A DNA stretch of 64,000 nt from Halomarinibacterium sp034670265 (lineage in GTDB: Bacteria > Bacteroidota > Bacteroidia > Flavobacteriales > Flavobacteriaceae), in the NCBI GenBank assembly GCA_034670265.1, contig JAXMNU010000003.1, positions 372,001-436,000 on the forward strand, in the 5' to 3' direction. Of the stretch, positions 36,604 to 45,358 are shown piece by piece (position 1 is the first letter of the stretch; every line of letters begins with the position of its first letter). The position numbers were made by a program, and so were the translations under genes. Under the pieces are notes generated by a model that saw nothing but the letters and a program-made list of their open reading frames with translations, made no database searches and had not been told where the DNA came from.

Positions 36604-38109
36604 ATGTCAAAAGTTACAGGAAAAGTTGCTCAAATTATTGGTCCAGTAGTAGATGTAGAGTTTGCTAGTGGAGCTGAACTTCCAAAAATTTATGATTCTC
36701 TTGAGGTTCAAAATCACGGGAATACTTTAATTCTTGAAGTGCAATCACACATTGGTGAAAACACTGTAAGAACCATCTCTATGGATTCAACAGATGGTCT
36801 AAGCCGTGGTGTCGATGCTGTTTCAACGGGAGCTGCTATTCAAATGCCAATTGGAGAAGATATTTATGGACGTTTATTTAATGTAATTGGAGATGCCATT
36901 GATGGAATAGGAGATTTACCTAAAGCAGGGAAAAACGGACTACCAATTCACCGTGACGCACCAAAATTTGAAGACCTTTCTACTTCAACCGAAGTACTAT
37001 TTACAGGAATTAAAGTAATCGACCTTATTGAGCCTTATGCAAAAGGAGGAAAAATTGGATTATTTGGTGGAGCAGGAGTTGGAAAAACAGTATTGATTCA
37101 GGAATTAATTAACAACATTGCAAAAGGACACGGTGGACTTTCAGTATTCGCAGGAGTAGGAGAAAGAACTCGTGAAGGAAATGACCTTTTAAGAGAAATG
37201 CTTGAATCAGGCATTATTAAATATGGAGATGATTTTATGCATTCGATGGAAGAAGGTGGATGGGATCTTTCTAAGGTTGATAAAAAAGCCATGAAGGAAA
37301 GTAAAGCTACTTTCGTTTTTGGACAAATGAATGAACCTCCTGGAGCTCGTGCTCGTGTAGCACTTTCTGGATTAACGATTGCTGAGTATTTCCGTGATGG
37401 AGCTGGAGATGGTCAAGGGAAAGATGTACTTTTCTTCGTTGATAACATTTTCCGTTTTACACAAGCAGGTTCAGAGGTATCAGCACTTTTAGGTCGTATG
37501 CCTTCTGCGGTAGGATACCAGCCAACATTAGCTTCAGAGATGGGAGCGATGCAAGAGCGTATTACTTCAACCAAAAAGGGATCTATTACTTCAGTTCAGG
37601 CAGTTTATGTACCTGCGGATGACTTAACAGATCCAGCACCAGCAACAACCTTTGCTCACTTAGATGCAACAACAGTTCTTTCTCGTAAGATTGCTGAGCT
37701 TGGTATCTACCCAGCGGTGGATCCATTAGATTCAACATCGAGAATTTTATCTGCAGATATTCTTGGAAAAGAACATTATGATTGTGCAACTCGCGTAAAA
37801 GAATTGTTACAACGCTATAAAGAACTACAAGATATTATTGCTATTCTTGGAATGGAAGAATTATCTGAAGAAGATAAAATGGCCGTAAATCGTGCACGTC
37901 GTGTACAACGTTTCTTATCTCAACCTTTCCACGTAGCTGAACAGTTTACTGGGATTCCAGGTGTTTTAGTGGATATTAAAGAAACTATCAAAGGATTTAA
38001 TATGATTATGGACGGTGAATTAGACCGCTTTCCAGAAGCTGCTTTCAACTTAAAAGGAACCATTGAGGAAGCCATTGAAGCAGGTGAGAAAATGTTAGCA
38101 GAAGCGTAA
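36604..38109 (+). CDS. atpD: F1F0 ATP synthase subunit beta
   Basis: This catalytic subunit of the F1 motor has Walker A GGAGVGKTV near residue 157, the catalytic GERTREGNDL, VALSGLTIAEYFRD, and the C-terminal DELSEED-type lever (EELSEEDK). At 501 residues it is the slightly longer Bacteroidota form. Only atpD and atpC are here; the genes for a, c, b, delta, alpha and gamma are elsewhere, as I recall for Flavobacteria generally. It is transcribed from a good consensus promoter at 36511-36542. Confidence 0.98.
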   Translation: MSKVTGKVAQIIGPVVDVEFASGAELPKIYDSLEVQNHGNTLILEVQSHIGENTVRTISMDSTDGLSRGVDAVSTGAAIQMPIGEDIYGRLFNVIGDAIDGIGDLPKAGKNGLPIHRDAPKFEDLSTSTEVLFTGIKVIDLIEPYAKGGKIGLFGGAGVGKTVLIQELINNIAKGHGGLSVFAGVGERTREGNDLLREMLESGIIKYGDDFMHSMEEGGWDLSKVDKKAMKESKATFVFGQMNEPPGARARVALSGLTIAEYFRDGAGDGQGKDVLFFVDNIFRFTQAGSEVSALLGRMPSAVGYQPTLASEMGAMQERITSTKKGSITSVQAVYVPADDLTDPAPATTFAHLDATTVLSRKIAELGIYPAVDPLDSTSRILSADILGKEHYDCATRVKELLQRYKELQDIIAILGMEELSEEDKMAVNRARRVQRFLSQPFHVAEQFTGIPGVLVDIKETIKGFNMIMDGELDRFPEAAFNLKGTIEEAIEAGEKMLAEA

Positions 38110-38135
38110 ACTAGTATAGAGAAGTTAGTAGTGAG

Positions 38136-38153
38136 TAATGAGATTTCTCATTA
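38136..38153 (+). other. Hairpin in the atpD-atpC spacer
   Basis: TAATGAGA and TCTCATTA are perfect inverted 8-base arms with two bases between. Flanking GAGTAAT and ATTACTC can extend the structure. There is no T tract, so it is not a terminator; it may slow transcription or protect the atpD message. Confidence 0.45.
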
Positions 38154-38195
38154 ATATCTACAAACTAATTACTCAATACTCAATACCTATAAAAT

Positions 38196-38471
38196 ATGTA
38201 TTTAGAAATAGTAACTCCAGAAGCATCTTTAGTGAGCGGTGACGTAGAAAGCGTAACTGTTCCTGGTGTTGATGGCGAATTTCAAATGTTGAATAATCAC
38301 GCAGCTATAGTTTCTTTATTAGGAAAAGGGAAAGTAAAATTTGCTGGAAATCCTACGATTGCTGAAGGACATAAAAATAAATTTACGCAAGATAAGGGAA
38401 AGTGGGTCTTGGAAATTAACAGCGGCACTGTGCAAATGAGTGAGAACAGAGTGATTGTTTTAGCAGATTAA
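38196..38471 (+). CDS. atpC: F1F0 ATP synthase subunit epsilon, short form
   Basis: Epsilon is part of the central stalk. The 91 residues cover only the N-terminal beta-sandwich (LEIVTPEASLVSGDVESVTVPG, DGEFQMLNNHAAIVSLL). The C-terminal two-helix domain that inhibits ATP hydrolysis in other bacteria (total about 135 residues) is missing, and the ORF ends cleanly, so this is a natural short form and not a frameshift. It follows atpD after 86 bases containing a hairpin. Confidence 0.93.
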   Translation: MYLEIVTPEASLVSGDVESVTVPGVDGEFQMLNNHAAIVSLLGKGKVKFAGNPTIAEGHKNKFTQDKGKWVLEINSGTVQMSENRVIVLAD

Positions 38472-38491
38472 TTATAGAGCAACTAAATATA

Positions 38492-38526
38492 CAAGCCCAA
38501 ATTCTGAAAAGAGTTTGGGTTTTTTT
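38492..38526. terminator. Terminator after atpC
   Basis: AGCCCAAATTC and GAGTTTGGGT pair around a TGAAAA loop, followed by seven T residues; it ends six bases before the stop of the convergent glpD. Confidence 0.85.
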
Positions 38527-38531
38527 ATGGC

Positions 38532-40097
38532 TTAATGAATAATATATTTATCTGTGAGTTTTGTGAAAGACAATATTTCATTTTCTACCCATTTCTTATC
38601 TTTTTCAAGGGTTTTTGCTATGACCAAAGCTACTAAAGGAGCAGCTTCTTTTGCAGCTTTGGCATCAAGTAATAGCAATCTAATTCTTCGTGATAAAAAA
38701 TCTTCAACAGTTCTCGCCATTTCATATTGAATACTCCACACAATTTGTCCTTTAGTAAATTGATACTTAGGATGAATTTTTTCGGCGTATTCGGGATTGG
38801 ATTTTTCAAATGCTAAATATGCTTCTAAATCACTTCCGTAATAATAAAGATGATCTGGAAGAATTATTTTTTCAGAAACATTTCCATGGATTGAAACTTC
38901 TTCCGTCTTACAAGGCACTTTATTAAACTGAAACGAGTCAATAACTTGGTTCACCACATCCTCTCCCATTTTACGGTAGGTAGTCCATTTTCCACCAACA
39001 ATGCTTACTAGATTATTGTCGATAATAATTTTATGACTTCGGGAAACTTCTTTTGTGGGTATTTCTTCTTTTGCAGGTTTTGCTAGGGGTCGCAGACCAC
39101 TAAAAACTGATAACACATCTTCTCGTGTGGCTATTTTAGTTAAATGTTGATTAATAGTCTCTAAAATAAAATCAACTTCTTCATTTAAAGGTTGAGGTTC
39201 TATTTTGGGTTTTTTAATGAGGGTGTCGGTCGTCCCAGCAATTACTTTATCGTGCCACGGAATGATAAAAAGTACACGACCATCACTAGTTTTTGGAACC
39301 ATAATAGCCTTATCACTCTTTAGAAAGGAACTATCTAACATTAAGTGAATTCCTTGACTGGGAATCACTGTTTTTTTATGTTTTGGATTGTACATTTTTA
39401 CCACAGAATCTGTAAAAATCCCAGTGGCATTAATAATAGCCTTTCCTTTTACTATATACTTTTTATTTGATTCTTTATCTAAAACTTCAACCGATTCTAT
39501 AAGATCATTTGGGTTTTTATTGAAGCTTTCAACTTTCATATAATTTAAACAAACAGCACCCGCTTCAATTGCTGTTTGAGCAAGATTTATGGCAAGACGA
39601 GCATCGTCAAATTGTCCGTCGAAATAAGACACACCATTTGCAAGCCCTTTCGATTTTAAAGTTGGCAGTCTTTTTAATACCGTTTTTTTTGAAATGTATT
39701 TTGATCCCCCAAGGCTTAATCTCTTTGAAAGCCAATCGTATAGTTTTAACCCAATTAAATAATATGGGCCTTTCCACCAACTGTAGTTGGGAATAATAAA
39801 CTCCTGTTTTTTAAACAAGTGTCTTGCATTTTTTTCTAGATGACCGCGTTCCTCCAAAGCCTCTATAACCAATTTAATATCACCTTGGGCTAAATATCGT
39901 ACTCCACCGTGAAGTAATTTGGTGCTTTTGCTGGATGTTCCTTTGGCAAAATCATATTGTTCAAAAAGGATGGTTTTAAATCCGCGAGTGGCCGCATCCA
40001 CAGCAATACCTAATCCGCTTGCGCCACCACCAATAATAATAATATCCCATTCTTTTGTTGAAGTAACTTGAGAAATTAGGTGCTCTCTGTGTATCAA
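38532..40097 (-). CDS. glpD: Glycerol-3-phosphate dehydrogenase (quinone-linked)
   Basis: This FAD-dependent membrane-associated enzyme oxidises glycerol 3-phosphate to dihydroxyacetone phosphate and feeds electrons to menaquinone. The N-terminal FAD site is DIIIIGGGASGLGIAVDAA (about 19-37), followed by KGTSSKSTKLLHGGVRYL and later GLRPLAKP and VSIVGGKWTTYRKM, all typical of GlpD. At 521 residues it includes the C-terminal helical domain. No glpK or glpF is adjacent. Confidence 0.95.
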   Translation of the reverse strand: MIHREHLISQVTSTKEWDIIIIGGGASGLGIAVDAATRGFKTILFEQYDFAKGTSSKSTKLLHGGVRYLAQGDIKLVIEALEERGHLEKNARHLFKKQEFIIPNYSWWKGPYYLIGLKLYDWLSKRLSLGGSKYISKKTVLKRLPTLKSKGLANGVSYFDGQFDDARLAINLAQTAIEAGAVCLNYMKVESFNKNPNDLIESVEVLDKESNKKYIVKGKAIINATGIFTDSVVKMYNPKHKKTVIPSQGIHLMLDSSFLKSDKAIMVPKTSDGRVLFIIPWHDKVIAGTTDTLIKKPKIEPQPLNEEVDFILETINQHLTKIATREDVLSVFSGLRPLAKPAKEEIPTKEVSRSHKIIIDNNLVSIVGGKWTTYRKMGEDVVNQVIDSFQFNKVPCKTEEVSIHGNVSEKIILPDHLYYYGSDLEAYLAFEKSNPEYAEKIHPKYQFTKGQIVWSIQYEMARTVEDFLSRRIRLLLLDAKAAKEAAPLVALVIAKTLEKDKKWVENEILSFTKLTDKYIIH

Positions 40098-40233
40098 TGA
40101 ATTAGTAAATATTTATAAGAAGTTGATTTAAAATCTTGATTAAGATACAGTAAAATTCAAGAAAATTCAAACACAATATTTTAGGACATTGTAGAGAGGT
40201 TGGGTATTTTTGCCGACTTAAAATTTTACAGTT

Positions 40234-42051
40234 TTGAACACAAAAGTACTAGCATTTTTCAGCCTCCTTTCAGCAATAGTTGTTGCTCAGGATGAAAACC
40301 AAATACCTGAACAAATTGATGAGGTAATCATCTCCACCAATAGAATTGAAATTCCGTTTTCGAAAGATTCGAGAACTATCACAGTGATAACTTCAGAAGA
40401 AATCCAAAAAAGTGCCGCTCCAACAGTTGCCGATTTATTGCAACAAGTGGCAGGGGTGGATGTACGCCGGAGAGGTACTTTTGGAATGCAAGCCGACTTG
40501 TACATTCGGGGAGGGGGTTTTGACCAAACTTTGCTATTGATCGACGGAATTAAGGTAGAAGATGCCCAAACGGGACACCATACCCTTAATATGGCGCTAC
40601 CCATTGATGTTATTGAAAGAATCGAAATAATAAAAGGTCCAGCCGCGAGGGTGTATGGTCAAAATGCGTTTACAGGGGCGGTAAATATTGTAACTAAAAA
40701 GAAAGCTTCAGAATTTGTTTCGGTTGGGATACAAGGAGGTTCATTTGAGCAATTAAATGCTGAAGTAACAACAAACGCTAACTTTGAAACGTCATCTCAT
40801 TTGGTTCATTATTCTAGAAATACTTCCGAAGGATACCGCTTCAATACAGATTATGACAATCAGAACTATTTTCTGAAAAGTATATTCAATACTCAAAAAC
40901 AGCCCATTGAAATGATTGCTTCTTTTTCAGAAAGGAAATTTGGGGCCAATGGTTTTTACGCTTCGCCATCTGCAGTGAATCAATACGAAGAAACACAAAC
41001 AAGTTTGGTGGGGCTTACTACAAGATTTTCTAAAAATAATTGGAAGTTGACACCACGAGTTTATTGGCGAAGAAATCAGGATGAATATGTATTTGTACGC
41101 CAAGACCCTTCTATTTATAGAAATTTGCATCAAACCAATAAGATTGGAGCGGAAGTGAATGCAAGCTATGCTTCAAATATAGGAATTACCGGTTTTGGAG
41201 TCGACTTGGCAAAAGTCTATCTAGCAAGTAATAATTTAGGGAATAGAGACCGATTTATGTCCACTGTTTTCGTGGAACATCGTTTTGAATTTTTAAACAC
41301 TAAATTGGATGTTACTTCTGGAATAGCAGCTACGTATTATTCAGATTTTGACTTTCAAGTATTTCCTGGAATTGATGTGGGGTATATAATTTCAGATTCT
41401 TGGAAAGTGTATGCTAATGCGGGTTATACCTACAGAATTCCTACGTATACCGATTTGTTTTACAGCGACCCAACCACTTTGGGGAATGAAAACTTGAATC
41501 CAGAGGAAGCTATTTCAGAAGAGTTAGGAGTGAAATTTAATGTTGCAAATTTCAGTTTTACAGCGGCCTTCTTTAATCGTGATTCAGATAATTTAATTGA
41601 TTATGTAAAAGAAAACGAAGAAGATTTATGGATGGCGACCAATATTCGTTCGTTAAATACCAAGGGGTTCGAAGCCTATGCAGATTATAAATTTAAAGTG
41701 AATGGCTTTCAGCAATTTCTCAACTTAGGGTACACCTTTATTGATGATGAAGTGAAAGAGCTGGATGTTAATTTTTCACGATACTCGATCAACTCTTTAA
41801 AGCAGCAAGTTACAGGAACTTTGAGAACACAATTTCTGAAAAATCTCTCCCAAACCATTGTCTATAAATATGCTGAAAGAACAGCTGGGGAAAGTTATAC
41901 CGTAGTAGATGCTTCAGCGGCATGGCAAATTCAAAACTTTGAAATTTCAGTGATTGCAAATAATATTTTTAATGCAGAGTATTCTGAAACCAATTTGGTG
42001 CCCATGCCAAAGGGGAATGTTTTATTTGGTTTGAAGTATCGCTTTGAATAA
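40234..42051 (+). CDS. TonB-dependent receptor, BtuB-like size
   Basis: This outer-membrane transporter has 605 residues and uses a TTG start at 40234 (MNTKVLAFFSLLSAIVVAQ signal peptide). The TonB-box region EVIIST comes directly after the mature N-terminus, with no carboxypeptidase-like domain. The plug (about 40-150) has VADLLQQVAGVDVRRRG and IEIIKGPAARVYGQNA; the barrel ends in GNVLFGLKYRFE. The size resembles vitamin B12 or siderophore receptors, but no cobalamin riboswitch is seen in the 136-base leader, so the ligand is open. A -7-like TATTTTTG is at 40205-40212. A cupin protein is encoded 74 bases downstream. Confidence 0.88.
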   Translation: MNTKVLAFFSLLSAIVVAQDENQIPEQIDEVIISTNRIEIPFSKDSRTITVITSEEIQKSAAPTVADLLQQVAGVDVRRRGTFGMQADLYIRGGGFDQTLLLIDGIKVEDAQTGHHTLNMALPIDVIERIEIIKGPAARVYGQNAFTGAVNIVTKKKASEFVSVGIQGGSFEQLNAEVTTNANFETSSHLVHYSRNTSEGYRFNTDYDNQNYFLKSIFNTQKQPIEMIASFSERKFGANGFYASPSAVNQYEETQTSLVGLTTRFSKNNWKLTPRVYWRRNQDEYVFVRQDPSIYRNLHQTNKIGAEVNASYASNIGITGFGVDLAKVYLASNNLGNRDRFMSTVFVEHRFEFLNTKLDVTSGIAATYYSDFDFQVFPGIDVGYIISDSWKVYANAGYTYRIPTYTDLFYSDPTTLGNENLNPEEAISEELGVKFNVANFSFTAAFFNRDSDNLIDYVKENEEDLWMATNIRSLNTKGFEAYADYKFKVNGFQQFLNLGYTFIDDEVKELDVNFSRYSINSLKQQVTGTLRTQFLKNLSQTIVYKYAERTAGESYTVVDASAAWQIQNFEISVIANNIFNAEYSETNLVPMPKGNVLFGLKYRFE

Positions 42052-42125
42052 TTTTTTATTGCTCATTGGCTTTAACTTAACATTATGCTAAAGTTTCGTA
42101 ATTTCGCATAAGCCTTTAAAAAAAT

Positions 42126-42992
42126 ATGCAATTACAAGAAATAGAACGGGTAAACACAATTACAAAAGAGGAGTTCTTAAAAAACTATTTTAAGCCTCAA
42201 AAGCCTGTTATTATTGAAAGTTTTGTTGATGATTGGCCTGCTGTAAAAAAGTGGAATCTTGACTACATGGCAGAAGTGGCGGGAGATATTGAAGTTCCTC
42301 TTTATGATGATCGCCCAGTAAGACATGACGAAGGTTTTAATCAGGCACATGCCAAAATGAAGATGAGCGAATACGTGGATTTGCTTAAAAGGCAGCCTAC
42401 TCGCTACCGAATTTTCCTTTGGAATATTTTAAAAGAAGTGCCACAGCTTCAAAAGGATTTTAGTTACCCAAACTTTGGATTGAAGCTTATGAAAGGACTA
42501 CCTATGCTTTTTTTTGGAGGGGAAGATAGCTACACATTTATGCATTATGACATTGATTTGGCAAACATTTTTCATTTTCATTTCCATGGAAAGAAGCAAG
42601 TCATTTTATTTGACCAAAAACAAAATGATTATCTGTATAAAATTCCACATTCATTAATTGTTCGTGAGGATATCAATTTTAATAACCCCAATTATGATAA
42701 ATGGCCAGCACTTAAAAAGGCAAAAGGTTTTGTTGGCAATTTAGAACACGGTCAAGTATTGTATATGCCGGAAGGGTATTGGCATTATATGCGGTACATT
42801 ACACCCGGTTTTTCGATGAGTTTACGCGCAATACCTCGTAATCCTAAAAACTTAGGCAAAGCGCTTTATAATATTTTTGTAATGCGTCATTACGATAATT
42901 TGATGCGCCGGTGGAAGGGCCAAGCATGGATTGATCAAAAAAATGAAAAAGCAATCCTAAAAACCCACGCGAAGTTGGGGATTTCTAATTAA
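42126..42992 (+). CDS. Cupin-like (JmjC-type) dioxygenase-family protein
   Basis: This 288-residue protein is of the Cupin_8/JmjC type. The N-terminal YFKPQKPVIIESFVDDWPA segment is typical. The metal site is probably HYDIDLANIFHFHFHGKK (H-x-D pair plus basic 2-oxoglutarate contact) with the distal His in MPEGYWHYM. Family members hydroxylate proteins or small molecules with Fe(II) and 2-oxoglutarate. It follows a TonB receptor on the same strand, so it might act on the imported compound, but the 74-base gap leaves cotranscription unsure. Its 3' end overlaps convergent recX by eight bases. Confidence 0.85.
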   Translation: MQLQEIERVNTITKEEFLKNYFKPQKPVIIESFVDDWPAVKKWNLDYMAEVAGDIEVPLYDDRPVRHDEGFNQAHAKMKMSEYVDLLKRQPTRYRIFLWNILKEVPQLQKDFSYPNFGLKLMKGLPMLFFGGEDSYTFMHYDIDLANIFHFHFHGKKQVILFDQKQNDYLYKIPHSLIVREDINFNNPNYDKWPALKKAKGFVGNLEHGQVLYMPEGYWHYMRYITPGFSMSLRAIPRNPKNLGKALYNIFVMRHYDNLMRRWKGQAWIDQKNEKAILKTHAKLGISN

Positions 42993-43461
42993 TAGAGTTT
43001 AGTTTCTCCCAAACCAAGTTAGGTTCCCAGCCTCGGTAAAAAAGATAGTCGGCTAATTTCTTTTTCTTTTTTTGGATGTTTTTTTCTGAAGTTAATTGGT
43101 TGAGTCTTTTTTCAACTAGCGCTTCAAAGGAAGAAAGATACTCATTTTCGGGAATTTCTTTTAAGGCTATTTTTATGTTAAAGGCGCTTATATCACGCAT
43201 TTTCAATTCCCGAACAATTCGATTTTTCCCCCAATGTTTGGTTTTAAATTTACCTCGTGCAAACGCTTTTGCAAATCGAGTTTCGTTTAAATAATTATGT
43301 TGAAGCAAATGATGAATGATTTGGTCTATGGCTTCAGGAATCATGCGTAATTCTTTCAGCTTTTTATACACTTCTTTATGACAGCGCTCTTGGTAAGCGC
43401 AGTAACTTTCCATCCGAGCTTTGGCTTCATCGACAGTGTATGTTTTGTAGGTAAATTCCAT
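42985..43461 (-). CDS. recX: Regulatory protein RecX
   Basis: RecX binds RecA filaments and limits recombinase activity. The 158 residues are made of three-helix repeats with YCAYQERCHKEVYKKL, LNETRFAKAFARGKFKTKHWGKNRI and ADYLFYRGWEPNLVWEKL, all typical of the family. recA itself is not in the window. Confidence 0.92.
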   Translation of the reverse strand: MEFTYKTYTVDEAKARMESYCAYQERCHKEVYKKLKELRMIPEAIDQIIHHLLQHNYLNETRFAKAFARGKFKTKHWGKNRIVRELKMRDISAFNIKIALKEIPENEYLSSFEALVEKRLNQLTSEKNIQKKKKKLADYLFYRGWEPNLVWEKLNSIN

Positions 43462-43499
43462 TTTGTTAAAGATACAAATTCCAAGGATGTAGCAAAAGA

Positions 43500-43574
43500 T
43501 GTCTGGTCGAGCGCAGTCGAGGACTAATAAATATTTTTGTGCATTAAGACATCTCTACTGCGCTCGATGTGACA
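43500..43574. repeat. Intergenic inverted repeat with GAGCGCAGTCGAG arms
   Basis: TCGAGCGCAGTCGAG (43507-43521) and CTCTACTGCGCTCGA (43553-43567) are inverted 15-base arms with one mismatch, further flanked by TGTC and GACA. The GC-rich arms stand out from the AT-rich surroundings. Such GAGCGCAGTCGAG palindromes are a familiar dispersed repeat in marine Flavobacteria. Confidence 0.75.
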
Positions 43575-43578
43575 TAAA

Positions 43579-43610
43579 ACAAAAAACCCCTTCATTGCTG
43601 AAAGGGTTTT
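43579..43610 (-). terminator. Terminator after RNase G
   Basis: On the minus strand AAAACCCTTTCA pairs with TGAAGGGGTTTT and is followed by TTG and further T; it ends the rng transcript. Confidence 0.8.
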
Positions 43611-43613
43611 AGG

Positions 43614-45161
43614 TTATTTAATCTCGTTACCATCTTTATCATGAAAATGGTATTCGAGGTATGTGTAAGCATCTCTAGGTTGAATTTTAACCCATTTTTT
43701 GTGCTCCATGAACCATTTGGTTCGCACAGATGGAAATCCTTTTGTTAAAAAGGCGGCTATAAAAGGATGTGTGTTTAAAGTTATCTTTTTATAGTCTTTT
43801 TTGAAAAGTCGTTTAAGCTCTTCGGTAATTTTTAAAACAACACCAATAGGGGCTTCAATTTCTTCACCTTCTATAATGCTGTCAGGGTCTTCTTCCCTTG
43901 TTTTTATATTTACCTCGGGTCTTACCCTTTGTCTTGTAATCTGGATTAAACCAAACTTACTTGGAGGTAGAATTTTGTGTTTGGCTTTGTCGTCGCTCAT
44001 TTCATCTCGAAGATGATTAAAGAGTTTTTTACGGTGCTCTGCTCTCCCCATATCAATAAAGTCTACCACAATAATACCTCCCATATCACGAAGTCTAAGT
44101 TGTCTAGCTACTTCACTTGCGGCTAGCATATTTACTTCAAGGGCGGTATCCTCTTGGGTTTTCGATTTATTGCTACGGTTACCACTATTCACGTCTATTA
44201 CGTGTAGTGCTTCGGTGTGTTCAATGACCAAATAGGATCCTTTTGCACCAGAAACCGTTTTTCCAAACGAAGTTTTTATTTGTCTTTCAATTCCAAACTT
44301 TTCATACATAGGAACTTTAGAGTCATAAAACTTTACAATATTCTCTTTTTTAGGTGCAATTTCTTGCACATAATCTTTTATCTGTAAATAAAGGGTTTCG
44401 TCATCTATATGTATGGCAGAAAACGAATCGTTAAATATGTCTCTAATTATAGAGGCTCCTTTATTTAGTTCACTTAGCACCTTGCTTGGGTGGTGCGCCC
44501 CACGTAGCTTTTTACACATCGCTGTCCAGCGATCGTATAGATTTTGTAAATCTTTGTCCAGTTCTGCTACTTTTTTACCCTCTGCTACCGTACGTATAAT
44601 AACGCCAAATCCTTTAGGTTTAATGCTATTTATTAAGCGTTTTAACCTTTCTTTTTCTTCGTTAGATTCTATTTTTTGAGAAATAGAAACGCGATCCGAA
44701 AAGGGAACCAAAACAATATATCGTCCTGCTATGGATAGCTCTGAACTTATACGAGGCCCTTTTGTGGAAATGGGTTCTTTTACGATTTGTACCAGAATTG
44801 ATTGATTGTTTTTGAGGGCATTATTAATACCTCCATTTTTATCAATCTCTTTTTCTAATGGGAATTCTTTTAAAGAGAAATCTCTTAATTTACCTGTGCT
44901 TACACTTTTTACGAATTTCAAAAGGGAGAGGACTTTAGGTCCAAGGTCATGATAATGCAAAAAAGCATCTTTTTCGTACCCAACATTAACAAATGCTGCG
45001 TTAAGACCAGGAACAGTTTTCCTTATTTTAGCGATAAACACGTCGCCAACAGAAAACTTATTGTTTTCCTCTTCCTTGTGTAATTCTACTAGTTTTCCAT
45101 CTTTTAAAAGGGCAAAATCAACTTGTTGTGAACTGGATCTTACAAATAATTCGTAGTTCAC
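43614..45161 (-). CDS. rng: Ribonuclease E/G family protein
   Basis: This endoribonuclease for mRNA decay and rRNA processing has 515 residues, so it is the short G-type without the degradosome scaffold. An S1 domain (about 35-130, with VGDVFIAKIRKTVPGLNAAFVNVG) is followed by the catalytic domain with LHVIDVNSGN and IIVVDFIDM, whose Asp residues bind Mg, and RLRDMGG. It starts with GTG at 45161. A three-codon ORF (ATG 45169) ends at a TGA that overlaps this GTG. Two hairpins lie in the leader (see 45178-45205 and 45234-45253), suggestive of autoregulation. Confidence 0.93.
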   Translation of the reverse strand: MNYELFVRSSSQQVDFALLKDGKLVELHKEEENNKFSVGDVFIAKIRKTVPGLNAAFVNVGYEKDAFLHYHDLGPKVLSLLKFVKSVSTGKLRDFSLKEFPLEKEIDKNGGINNALKNNQSILVQIVKEPISTKGPRISSELSIAGRYIVLVPFSDRVSISQKIESNEEKERLKRLINSIKPKGFGVIIRTVAEGKKVAELDKDLQNLYDRWTAMCKKLRGAHHPSKVLSELNKGASIIRDIFNDSFSAIHIDDETLYLQIKDYVQEIAPKKENIVKFYDSKVPMYEKFGIERQIKTSFGKTVSGAKGSYLVIEHTEALHVIDVNSGNRSNKSKTQEDTALEVNMLAASEVARQLRLRDMGGIIVVDFIDMGRAEHRKKLFNHLRDEMSDDKAKHKILPPSKFGLIQITRQRVRPEVNIKTREEDPDSIIEGEEIEAPIGVVLKITEELKRLFKKDYKKITLNTHPFIAAFLTKGFPSVRTKWFMEHKKWVKIQPRDAYTYLEYHFHDKDGNEIK

Positions 45162-45177
45162 GTTTTCATTAATTTTT

Positions 45178-45205
45178 ATCCCGTCCCAAAAATGGGGTTA
45201 GGGAT
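45178..45205 (-). promoter_or_regulatory. Leader hairpin just upstream of rng
   Basis: On the minus strand ATCCC...CCC pairs with GGG...GGGAT across a short T-rich loop, ending 17 bases before the GTG start. It could block ribosome access or serve as an RNase target. Confidence 0.5.
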
Positions 45206-45233
45206 GGATTAAACAATATTTTATCACAGGATT

Positions 45234-45253
45234 TTCTAGAATATATTCTAGAA
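45234..45253. promoter_or_regulatory. Perfect 20-bp palindrome in the rng leader region
   Basis: TTCTAGAA-TATA-TTCTAGAA is a perfect palindrome 73-92 bases upstream of the rng start. It could be a repressor operator in DNA or a hairpin in RNA; nothing in the sequence decides between these. Confidence 0.55.
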
Positions 45254-45332
45254 TGTAATTACCTGTAGAAATAAATAAGCACGATGCTTATCATTTCATT
45301 TTCAAAGAACGTATTGATTCGATGTTAAAAGA

Positions 45333-45358
45333 AAAAAGTAGTTCTAAACTACTTTTTC
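45333..45358 (-). terminator. Terminator overlapping the stop of the 29-residue gene
   Basis: AAAAAGTAG and CTACTTTTT are perfect arms around TTTAGAA on the minus strand. The upstream arm contains the last two Lys codons and the TAG of the small gene at 45349-45438. Confidence 0.8.

Noticed and set aside
38196..38471. Frameshifted or truncated atpC
   Set aside because: The frame ends cleanly with a terminator shortly after, and short epsilon subunits are usual in this phylum.
40098..40233. Cobalamin riboswitch upstream of the BtuB-sized receptor
   Set aside because: None of the B12-box consensus is present in the 136-base leader.
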